The notes below the pieces were generated by a model. That model was not told the origin of the DNA. It did no database searches and saw only the letters and a program-made list of their open reading frames with translations. The position numbers and the translations under genes were made by a program. DNA of 64,000 nt from Meandrina meandrites (Eukaryota > Cnidaria > Anthozoa > Scleractinia > Meandrinidae), in the NCBI GenBank assembly GCA_963693305.1, contig OY855905.1, positions 49,330,944 to 49,394,943 of the forward strand. Direction: 5' to 3'. This document shows, piece after piece, positions 26,301 to 39,108 of the stretch. How positions within the stretch are numbered: position 1 is the first letter of the stretch; every line of letters begins with the position of its first letter.

Positions 26301-29300
26301 TACGTGTGTTAAACACTGTCCTGTATTTTTTCCCGCTGTTGTCTGCCTTGTTTCCAAAAAATTACGCATGCAAAAACTGGACTTTGACGAAAGAAACCTT
26401 TTGTTCCGCGAAACAATGAAATCAGCGAAGTTGAACCGATTACTGTTTTAACTCTACAAACATTAACCCTAGGGGTCAGGGTAAAAGGTTAGGGTTAGCA
26501 TAGGGTTATCCTAGCAAAAATAAAGAAATCTCTTCTTTTGAATTGCATGGCATGAGTCGGTATCTAAATAAAGTCAAGGATTAGTGTCTAGAGAGTGAAC
26601 GTTCTGCAATCCGTAAATTTCGCTAAGCGAAATGATTATTTTTTGTGAATAACACTGCCGTTAGCAAAGCAAATTCAGTCCGTTTCACTAAAAAAGATAC
26701 TTCCATTTTCGAACTACCGTGAACGGCGAACTTTTTTCCGCGAATTTTCACGCGTAAAGCATTCAAGTTTGCCTAGACAAACCGTCGCGTTTGGAGCGTA
26801 AACATGTCAAGTTTTGGCAACTCAGCCTGTGTGTTTCTGGTCATGAAACACAGGTTTCGAAAACTTTTGCGTCGACGTTTTATGTTTCTTCAATGAATGT
26901 CAACAGCAAATGGCGGCTTTATATTTCTGGTAAATGCTGAGACAGCGAGCGATCTTGATCTTTGGTTCACTTGCAAAACGCGACAGTTTGTCTACACAAA
27001 CTTGAATGTTTTGCTCGATCGTGAGAAAATGCGCTAAAAAGTTAGCCGTTCACGGTAGCTCGAAAATGGTAGTAAAAGTCTGGTTTCATAAAACGGTTTT
27101 TTCAGACAACACAAAAGAAGTTAGTTTTAAGCTGAATAGGCTGTTTTTCCTCCTACAGGCATGTTATGAATACACTGAATCGAATTTAAGCCGGCTGGAA
27201 AACCGATGGAAAAGAACAAGTCAGCTTAAACAAACAAAAAACTTACATGCGAGCCCGGGTTCAGTCTTGTCCTTTCATTCCTCTCGACAGACAGCGATGA
27301 AGCAATCAATGGAATTCCATGATGTGCACTCACAAAATCTAAACGGTTGATTTTCATTCCGCTTGACTTGCAGTAAGCTCCTATTCTGTTCTTTTTGCAC
27401 ACGTGAAATGAATGAAGGCTTTGCCGCCACGCCTTTCGCCGGACTGTCAAGTTACGCTAAAAAATAACGCAATAATCACGATCAGTGCATTAAAGATTAT
27501 TATGGGATATCCCTGAGTTTCTTCGACACGGACAGTCCTACGCTCAAAATTCAACAGAAAATTGTAGAGTCTAAAAGCCAGTCTTCATTTCCAAACATTC
27601 AACATGCCAAATGTTGGCAAATGAGCCCAAACTAACGAAGGTGAACTTGGTTTGGAAGAGAAGTGCGTTTAAACTCTTTCCGTCTGGAATCAGAGTCCCG
27701 ATCATGGAACAAAAAACCTCGCTTCTTTGAGGCTCGCTAGCGATCTTGCGGGTATTCAGACTTTATGATGTCCTTCTACCACCAGACGGGCGCAAATATA
27801 TGTCAAATAAGCGAGAATCAGTGGAGAGAAGTGCACTTCATGCGCGAAGGTGAGCGTTCAACTTGTCCGATTAAAATCTGAAGAGGCTTTGCGCACGAAA
27901 AGCTTACGTCACAATATTTGCTGTACCGAACATTTCCAGATCTCCCAACTGAATTACAAAAACAGGAAGAGAAACAGAAAACCTTTTGTTACTCCGAACA
28001 ATGAAACCAGCATAAACATTTAGATTCGTTCTAGAACAATGATTCGCTAATAGTAATTTTCTCTTCTTTTTTTCTCCAAGAACAAGCTCAAACTAGCGAA
28101 AATAAATGCAGGACAGTGTTTAACACATGTAAACAAAGCCACATGCGAGTTTTGGAGTTGTTTTTGACAATTTTCAATTTTGCCAAAAACTCAATCTGCG
28201 TTTCTTGCTTTGACCCCTTCAATTGTTGCTGAAGTTGTGTTTTCATGATGTCACAGGTTACCATAGCAACAGTTTAACCTGGTTTAAACACCCTTAATTT
28301 CCATTTTAAATGCTTATAACTCAAAAATGAGTCCAGTGACCCCCTTTTTATATTATTGAATAGTGACTGGCATGCTAAAATGCAACTTTTTGCAAAGTTA
28401 AATGAATTTCTCCAGAGCGATTTCAGAGCCACCTTAAATGAAGCAGAAAAGGTTAACAGTGTTTAAATTGTGAATTTTGAAATCTTAATTTTCTTCAAAT
28501 TAAAAAAAAAATGTACTGATTTTTTTCTTAGTTTAGTTTTTAAAGTATGAGAAAATACAACATATATACAAATGACTTCATCTAGTTTCGTATGTCTAGT
28601 CTGGATGTAACTCGTGGAATTTGGCTCGCCAAGATAGCTACTTCTCGTCCTCCATTTTGGAGCGCTTTGAAAACGCTCTTGTTACTAACAGTAAATTATT
28701 CAGTCTTGCCGCATTCTCAAGGTTATTTAGCACCTGGAAATAAACATTTGTTTACAACTTTTGTCAGGAGTTCCTGATCTTTCCAGACTTTTCAGCAACA
28801 TTTTAGCTGGTATTAAGCTTTCAAATAATCCATGGGATCTTAGCATTGCTTAAGGATTGTTGTAACAGCTCCCAAAAGTACACAAGCATAATATTTTGAA
28901 GCAAAAATTCAATAGTCAACTGTGCAGCAATTTCTACCCAGCCGATTTCGTTGAAACTTGCTCACATTAAAACTTGGATAATTTGAACTCACATTGACAT
29001 TAATCAATGACATTGACGCGTTTGGAAAATATTCGCATTTTTTTTCATAAATTGATTTTTTCAAAAGTGCTTATATCTCATGATCGTTTATTTTGTTCAC
29101 CCTAAAGTTTAAAGATGTAGAAACTTTAAACATCTCTTATTTCGATTGCCAAAAAACAGAAAAATCGGTTGAGGTTTCCATGCCCAAAATTCGATTTAGA
29201 AAAGATCACCTGAGCCGTTCCCCAAAATAGCCACTGGCCAGTACCTTAGGGATTACTTTGTCTATGCTATTCATTTATAATTAAATCTCAAAAAATTGTT

Positions 29301-32300
29301 TGTACTGACAGGATTTTGGTAGTGATGTTAAAGTGCAGCTGTATGCTCCACCTACTGGAAACATTGATGGAAATTTGGTGGTGTTGTGGATCCTGGCAGT
29401 AGGGACAGTGACTGTTGGAGCCTACTGGTGTGGAATCACTACTAAGAAAAGGATGTAAGTTTATACAAATAAACAATGGAACATAGGTTTTCGACCTTTT
29501 TGACCAATCAGAGTGCATCTAGTATTTGAGTTAGTTCATAATTAATGATATTCCCCTGCATTAACCTCCATTGTAAGCTAGTTCTAGTCCAATACCGAGA
29601 ATATGAAAACAATCCACTAATTTAATATGCTATCTTGTCCAGGGACAAAAAAGAGCTCCTTATTTTTGGATTTTTGGAATCACCAAGGATCAGTATGGAG
29701 TTTACTCTTTGAGGACCACAAGTTAATGACTTTTTTACAAAACTAACAATAGACAGTGATCTGCTCCATTTCACACAATTCACAAAAAGCTGGAGAAAAG
29801 CACATGTTCTCCCACAAGCTGCCATTTTCATGTGCAATCTATCTAGTACATTCCAGTGCCTCCAGGCAGATATAAAGACGTGCCGTTGACAGATTGATGA
29901 TAGGTTTTTTACAGCTTCAATCTTTTTTCAACATGCTCTACCCCTTCTCCCTGCCTTCCCCTCCCTACCCCTGTCCACTTTTTCTTCTCCCTTTCCCTTT
30001 GCCCCATCCTCAACCAGAAAGCATGTTCAGTGGCAAATCTTATAATTGCCTTTCAGCCCTTGAAACATTTGTCATGTGATACTATTATGTGGGTACTGAG
30101 TTCTCAGAATGTGAATTGATGCTTTCAGGATGGCCTTGCTACAAAGGAATCCTTCAACAAATGGAGAGCAAAGTGAAGCCAACCGACAGGACCAGTCTGA
30201 GGATGGCTCAGTTGAAGTGACTCCCCTCATGGTTGTGGTTTTTGTTGTTCTCATCTGTGGAACTCTGTTGTTGCTGTACTATTTCTATGATTACCTGGTG
30301 TATGTTGTTATTGTGCTTTTTTGCCTGGCGGCCTGTAATGGATTGTACGAGTGTCTCCATCCCATCGTCCTGTGGCTTCCTCTTGGTATGTGTTAATTTT
30401 AACATTAATATACAGTCTTGCAAACTATTTGACAATAGTTGTCTACTATTAATATCTAGTATACAACTCTGAATGTCTTGCTTTCTTGCACCTCAACTTT
30501 CAAATCACTGGTACATACTAGATGGTATGTGATTGTTATACAAATTGGTATTTTCCTTAGTTACACAAATTATGAATTCATTTAAAATAATAGAAAAAAC
30601 TAGATTGTTATGTACCAAGGGTAAAATTGAACCGCAACATATACATACACCAACTTCATTTAATTGTCAGTAAAATTTAGCTTGTGACAATCCCTCATTG
30701 TTGAGAATCTGTTAGTAAATACAAAAGGATTGCAGTCCATCATCTCTAATTTTTGTTATTTAAAAATAATTCAATAATATCATTCCCAAATATATTAATC
30801 CCTTTTAACCTGCATGACTGTGTTCTATTCAGCAAATAGACAACAAAGCTAGGGAGAACCAAACATGCTAAATAATGGAATGTAATAATTAATAATTGAA
30901 TTTTATAGCAACTATATATTAATACAGTCATGTGAAAATGGACTTATTGTGTTGTTTTTGTTTGTCTTTAGGAGACTGTAAAGTTCCACCCAACCGAATT
31001 CCATTGCTGAAGAAGGAGCCACAGATCAGAGTTGTTATGTTGATTGCATTCTGCATGGCTATTTCAATCTGGTGGGGTATTGAGAGGAATAAAAGGTACT
31101 TTGTAATTTAATATATTCAATTTGATAATAAATTAATGGTAAATAATCCACACAGTGTGTTGATTAGCTAGTACATGTAAAAGTAATATTAATGATAATT
31201 TGCACATTTCTATGTCATCGTCATCATCATTATATATTTGCCACAAGACAATTTATACAGAAGTAGGGCGAGGAGACCTCCAGGAAACCACCGGGCTTAT
31301 AGGGGAGGCCACCTCAGTTATCAATTATATATTTATAATTATTGAGCTATGAGTGTGTGGCTTGGCCAATTCGTATTTTTCATTAAAATATCAATCATCT
31401 TTTTCTTAAAAGTAGGAAAACTTGTTGAACCAGTGATGAATATTTAGAGAGAATTCCATTATATATTTCCTACTCTGTTTAGTTGTCCACTGTGCTTTAT
31501 GATCAGCCAATTGACTTCTTCTTACATGTATCCTCCTCATTCCTGGCTTTTGTTTTTCCTCTTTTTTTAGCTATGCCTGGGTGCTCCAAGACATCCTTGG
31601 TATTTCATTCTCAATCAGTCTGATCAGGAACATCAGATTGCCAAACCTAAAGGTCTGCACCATGCTGCTAGTTCTGCTTCTTATTTATGACATATTTTTT
31701 GTGTTCATCACACCTCTCTTCTCTGCTGGCAAGAGTATTATGGTGGAAGTTGCTACAGGTAAGAGCTTAATTGTGATTATAATTCAGTTAGCTTTATAGT
31801 TTATATGTAAGGCTTTGGTCTGCATGACAGGTTTCTTGTATATGTTACAGGTCAAAATTAATTAGGTCATTTTTTTCAACCTAGGTTATTTTGTTTTAAC
31901 CTAGGTAATTTTTTTTACTACGTTAATAAGTAGAAAATTAAATTAAAATACCTCCCCTCCCTTGATGTCTCTGAACCCCCTCCACCATCCTACTTACCCT
32001 TCCCTACCATCTCCAGATTTGCTGTCCAACCCCTTATCCACTTTGCCACATAGGAAACGTTGGGTGAACCACTATTTTTTAAAAAATATATGACTCCAAT
32101 CCAAAACCCTAGCCCTAATGATAATCCTAAATTTTACCTAGGTTGAAAAAAATAACCTAGGTTAAAAGTGATTTAACCTGAATTTAAATTTGACCTGTAA
32201 CATATACGTGTGTTAGTGGCATTTTGTTATAATTGTGTCTCCCAGTTTTAAAAGGATGTTTAACTTAGCTAATTGAACAAGCTGTCCATCAACTCAATTA

Positions 32301-35300
32301 ATTAATTTATCTGTCAACAGTTATGCTTATTGTTTAACAGTCTCTTTGTTATCTGGAGTTATCAAGGATGCAATTTCTTTTTTAAATAAATATTTTTAAT
32401 TTTAATAAAGCACTGTAGTCAAATATATGACTTTGTACAATGCTCATTACACAAGATGTCTCTGTTGTATTTTGATTTCTGCAGGTGGTGGAAGTAAGGA
32501 ACAGTTACCAATGGTTTTTAAGGTACCTAGACTCAGCAAATCAGCACTGTCTGTGTGTCTGAGACCTTACTCATTACTGGGTTTTGGTGACATTCTGGTG
32601 CCAGGTGAGTACAATGTTACGAGTGAATCTTTGTAAGTTCCTTTATTGCCAGGGCTTTCATCTGGTTTGACTACATATTAATTATACCTATTTAATCTTG
32701 ACATAATGGAATTCAATTGATGTTGTGGCTTGTTTGTTTGCAGCGCTCTATATTGGCTTTTGTCACTCATTTGATGTCATGACAAATACTCCACACAAGA
32801 TTTATTATGTTGCAACATCTATAGGTAAGCAGCAGCAGGGATGTAGTTAAAAATTTTGACAGCCAGTATTTTGTACTTGATAGGCAGTTATCTGGGGCAT
32901 AGGCCCAGGCACCATCTCTATAGGGAAAATCAAGCTGACAGCTGGGTATTTTTCCTTTGATATGCCTCCTTATGATTACAAGTATCAACCTCTCCATTAA
33001 ATTAAATCAAATGCTTGTTACAACAGCTTATTCAATTCAATAATTTATCTTTGCTTCCAGCTTATGGTGTGGGTTTGTTGATCACTTTTGTGATGCTGTT
33101 CGTCATGGAACAAGGTCAACCAGCCTTACTATATTTGGTACCGTGTACACTGGGTACTGGTTTTGTAATTGGCTTGCTCCGGGGTGAACTGAAGAAACTC
33201 TGGACTGGACAAATGGTATATCTTCCTGCTTTTGTTTAATCTGGCCTCTCTCTTCTACGCCATCTTCTTTCTCTTAAAGTTAGTATTTGTCTTATTTTCT
33301 CTATAAACATTCATGCTTGCCTTAAGTAATTATTCAAACTCAATACAATTAACAAAAATTGTGATAATTTTACTTCTTACCAACCAACAAAAAATGACCA
33401 AGGGTCAATTTCATAAATTACATTAATAAATTACATTTAAAGGTCAAATGAACCAAAATTTCAAATTTTCTTTTGTTTTGGCCAACTTGTTGATTAAGAA
33501 CCAAATAAACATATTCCGAAATTTCAAAGTAATTGGACTGTGCAAACCAGAGAAATTTCAAGTTGAAAAATGCTTATTTTAGGCCTTCATAATCGTAGAG
33601 CACTCTGGAAAATTGTTGAGAAATTTTCGGAACTTAAAACTGTGACGTCATTATTGGTGTGCTGTGAAATTGCGGGAAATTCAAAGTCTTTCAGTCAAAC
33701 TGCTTAAATAATTCTAAGTCGAAAGTAAATACGTTTAAGTTTCCAGCAAATTCAAAGCTCAGGAAACAATGGCTTTTGAAAATGAAAAGAAAAGAATTTA
33801 AGCCAGACAAGATCTCCCGCATTTGTGCGGTTCATTTTACCAAAGACTGCTTCAGAGAAAATCTGGCGATATGTAGGTTTCTGGTTCTGATTTCAAGTCA
33901 CTCAGACTCCACCTCAAAGAGAATGCTATGCCGACTAGTTTTTTCGTTCGGAAAAGAAATGACGGGGAAGAATGCCTCCCGAGGCACAAAGGTCCCCCTG
34001 TCCGTTCGGCTTTTGCTAAACGAAGGAAGTTAGAGGTATGCATTTTGCACCGTTCTTATTCTACCTAGAGCTAGATATAGTATTTGTTATGATTATTAGC
34101 ACTTTTACTTTGTTGGTTTGGCTGGTCATGATCAAGTATTAGAATTTGAATTCGTTAGTTCAATATCCTCGCCAAATAAATTTGCTTCCATGCACGTGCA
34201 CGTGCTTTTTGACGCGTATAAAATTATGCTTCTAAGGTTGTATTTATGTTGGGTTTACAATCGTTAATTTCGAGCATTAAATAACAGGCACCGGCTAAAT
34301 AAATATGGACCAAAAACAGCCAATACAAACAGAACTCACAGTGTCCACAGGAACAGTATGTAAACGCTCTGTACTTATTTTAACATTGAATTTTCCTTCA
34401 GTTGAAAAATAAACCACACGAATTTATTCATTGAAAGTTTTACCCTGCGTGATGCTTTTGTGGTTTCGAATTTGCATTGAGAAATATCCTTACATTCAAG
34501 TTAAATTTTTGAGTACAAATTTATTTCTGTTTCTTGTGTGACTCTCGAGTACGGAAAAGAAACAGTGAATGCAATCATGGATGTGGCTTTTGGCCACATC
34601 CTATGCAAGCCGCACATGTCCTGATAAGAATTACGTGCAAATCCAAAAAAACTGCATTTCACTTTGGGTATATAACAAATATTAATTGTTCTATACCAAG
34701 CTTAGCAGACTGATGATTTTTATACGCCATCCAGTGTTTGAAAACCTCCTATATCGTACAATGCTTACAATTTTACTCAGTGCTTTGATAATTATTAATC
34801 TTTGAAACTGAATTCCAATGTAGTAAAAGATATAACAACAATGTTTAAAAACAGCTTAGATCCTTTCAGAATTATTTGAATTACTCAGACTGACTGAAAC
34901 TCTCAAACTTTAAATTATTCGCTCTTTAAACGACGATCGTCTCTTCGATCGCAAAGCCGTAAAATAAAACTATTACGTCACAAAATTCAAAGCTCGATCC
35001 ATTCCTTCCATTTTAGTGCGCGGTCATTTTGGAAACGTTTTCGTGAAGTCTTCGGAAATCTTCGTAGTTTTTGCTATAGTTCGCACTTTAAGGCTCAGAA
35101 AGCAAAATTTCGCCTTAAGTTTACTTTATTTTAATAACGAATTCTTCTAGCGTTTCCAGGTTGCTTTAAAATCGCTAAAGAAAGAATGTCGAAATTTTGG
35201 TTCATTTGACCTTTAACTAATGCAATTATAACTATAGAAATTAAAGTAATTTTTATTAAACTGCAATATTATTGATTATTACAAGTCAATGTGAAATATA

Positions 35301-38300
35301 GTTTGGATTAAGGTGGCCCGCAGCTATTTTTGGGAACGGAGGTGATCTTTTCTTAATCGAATTTTGGGCATGTAAACATTGACCGATTTCTCTGATTTTT
35401 GGCAATCAAAATAACAAATGTTCAAATTTTATAAATATGTTTTGGTTGTTTGCGTTGTTCACCCTAAAATTTTAAGCTTTAAAAAATTTGAACATTTGCT
35501 ATCTTGATTGCCAAAAATCAGACAAATTGGTTAATGTTTACATGCCCAAAATTTGATTAAGAAAAGATCACCTCCATCCCCAAAAATACCTGTGGGCCAC
35601 CTTAAGGTGATTCCACTGAAAAAGAAGGAGTATTTAAAATTTTCTAAGACTTGGTCCAGTTCATAACTATGTTATGTGCGTTACAAAAATGCAATAAAAA
35701 ATGGGGGTCACCGTGCTCGTTTTTGTGCAACATGGATGGCTATTATAGTAAATATATGACCCATGAGGTTCATACTAGGAACCCTCATAATCCGAAAAGG
35801 GAACTATCATTTCTAGAAAAAATCATTTCTTGCGTTAAAATATCGAAGCAGTTCAACGAAATAGACTTTAATCTTACATAATAAACTATTTTAATTAAGC
35901 TGGAATTAAGATTATGAAAGAAATTAAAGATTTTGTTGCGTGTGTGCGTAAGCAGCACTACCTCAAAACGTACTTTTTAAAGCATTCAAATAAAAATATC
36001 TCAAAGTAGAGTATTTAACTTTTCTTTAAATTGCGATATATAGTCAACCGGATGTCTTTTAAATTTATGCATTAAAATATGGGGGTCACCGTGCTCGTTT
36101 AGAAGAAAATGACCATTTGAAGGGCCGCGAAAGAAAACGTCCCCCTCGAATTTTGGCAAAATTGAACATTGTCAAAAACATTCCAAATTTCACATGCAGG
36201 TTTGTTTATGTGTGCTTTACACTGACCTGTATCTCATTTCGTGTGTCTTTGCTTTCCTGTCAATAATTATCGTATGCAGAAATGAAAATAAAGTGCTTGC
36301 AGCTTTCATTCTTCACAGTCAGCCAGTAGTATGAGTTTTTCAACACAATGCGTGGTCATCTTTCTTCGTAGGGTTTTGTAAGTGTAACGGGAAGGCGAGA
36401 AGAACTTCAAATGCGCCATTACAAGAAATTGCGATGCCGCAGCCATGTTTTCATTTTGATTTGCCTTGGGGGGGGGGGGGGTTAGAAAGGGACTGGATAC
36501 CACATTGTGAGGTTGAGCTGACGTGTGAGAAAAGGAAAAGAGATGGCGATTTGCTTGTGAGAATAAAATGCTTTGAGTGCAACCGACTGGTGGTTGAAGG
36601 ACATCATTAAGTTTGGATACTCGCAAGTCAATAGCATCTCTCGAAGAACTGAGGGTTGTTCTGCGCTTTGTTTGCACAATAGCGCTATTTTAGGCGCTGG
36701 AGGTGAAAGTTGTCCGACAAAGGCAGGTTGATCCAGGCGGGAAGTCTAAGGCAGGTTTCTTTGTCAGCACGAGTTTTGCAGTGTTGCCTGGGATGCTGCG
36801 GCATCAAAGTTGCCGATAAGCGAGCTGGTTTTAGACTTATCAAAATTGTTGGAGTGTTGCGGGCAGGACCTCTCCTGTCGACAAAATTCCCGGTACCTCA
36901 TTAAATATTCATCGATCGATCGATCAATCGATGCAGCCGAAAACCAAAAAGTGCGTGAAGTCCTGTCTTGATTTCGCGGGATTTTTTGTAGTGTGTGTGA
37001 TGCGATGATGCAAGGATTGGAGAAGTGAGAGCAATGTAGTATGAAAACCAGCGTTAAATTTAACGTCGACGGCGACCGGCACTCAAGGCTAACCGCGGGC
37101 CTAGGGTTAAGCGTTTGGTTTATAGCTCAAATGCTAACCCTAATCCCAAATTTTAACCCTAAACTGAAACGCTAACCCTAAACCTTGGAGTTAGGGTTAG
37201 AGTTAAAGTTTAGGCTAGGGCTTAGAGCTTGGTTTAAAACAGCCGTAACTGGTTAACTGGTTAACCTTCGCTGATTTCATTGTTTCAACAAATGAAAGGC
37301 TTCTTTTGTTTATGCCTTATCCAATTAAGACGTTGCAAGCGAAAGCCATGTTTTTTTGCATGCGTAATTTATGGAGAAAGAGACCAAACAACAGCGAAAG
37401 AAATACCGGGCAATGTTAAACACACATAAACAAAGCTACATGCAAAATTTGGAGTTGTTTTGACAATGTTCAATTTTGACAAAATTCCAGGAGGACGTTT
37501 TCTTTTGCGGCCTTTCATTTATTTCTCTTCTGAGCTTAGCCTAAAAGAAAAGCTGTAATGTTGTGTGTGCGCGCGCTCGTGCACGTGCTAAATGACGCGA
37601 AAACTCATGCACAGCAAGGATGCGCAATGCAATTCAGTGGAATCACCTTAAACACATAAAATTAAAAATTACATGTAGAAACTATGTAATACTTATACAA
37701 TGTATTTTCAAATAACACCATCTGAAATGTTTTTCCAATCATAAAGATCTCTTATAAAGCTAAATATTCTTGGAACATACTCAAGATTGCATGTGATTCA
37801 AAGATGTTTTACAAACTCTTCCACGTTCACATTTCTAGCATTTTCCCTAGATAATTCAGGTCTTATGATCTCAATTAAATCTCCATGTTTTAACATGCAA
37901 ATGAATATGAATTAAATTAAAATAAAGCAGCCATCAGCAAATACCACCTGGAGGCAAGCAAAGTGAAAAAAATTGAAAATTGTCAAGCGTGGCCAGAATG
38001 TCTAGGTCTAGTGTCCAGAACTACATGTATTGCTAAAAAAGTTACTTTAAGTTCAATCAGATTCTTTTATAAAATGTGAATGGCAAAGATGATGGTGTCT
38101 GTATTCAAGGGCTGCACATACAACACATGATTTATAAATACCCACAAATGGACAAAAAGATACAGTCAAACAATTAATATAATATCATCGAAAGGAAGAC
38201 ATATTGTAATTAATTTAAATGGGAACATGAACAATTTGACTACACACATGCTATTTTCAACATTTTTATTTTTTCTTTTATTTTCAATTGTTGATTTCAG

Positions 38301-39059
38301 CACAGCCAGAAATAGCCAAATTTGAGAGCAGAAAAACCCAACTTGTTACATGGCCAGTATTATTAAATATATAGCCCAACAAAAGAGCAACATTTCAAAT
38401 ATGTGCAACAATTGTTGGGCTACTATTTTTTTAGCAACAGTTCCACTGATCCTAGTTTGAGAGATTTCCATTTTTTTTATTTTTAAGTGATGAGGTTAAT
38501 CGCTTAATGTCGTCCTGTGAGTGGACAGGATCTGTTGTCTGTTGCGATCAACCGATCTGTAGAACCGAATAGGACTGGGAAAAGAAATCAAGTCAACTCA
38601 ACAAGAAATCGTCGTGCAGAACTCAAAGCAAAATACTCCTGGGCAGTTAGAAAGGACTAATTTAAAGAATAAACAAAAGAGAATTATATTTGATGTGTTC
38701 TATAAGATTTAGTAAACAGAAATCTTTCCATTCTTTTAAAACAAAAGATGTTTAAGCAATTTCAAGTTAGCGTTTGACCTGCATCGTATATCATATATCT
38801 GATGTCACGCCACGATAATGCAACTTTTGTTGAACAGTCACTCAGCACAGAAGTTGTCAGCTACTTTTACTTACCTTAATTTTTTGACAAATGTTTGAAA
38901 ATTATTTAAGACCCCATGTGAAATGCATGCATCGTATGCCATTTAATTCATGTTGCATGCCTCCAGGCGATATTGCAGATGGTCACTCTCAAATAAAAAG
39001 TGCAGACAGATAAACTTTTTTGAACTTGTTGACACTGAGTAATAATAATAATAATAATC

Positions 39060-39108
<49 letters not shown>

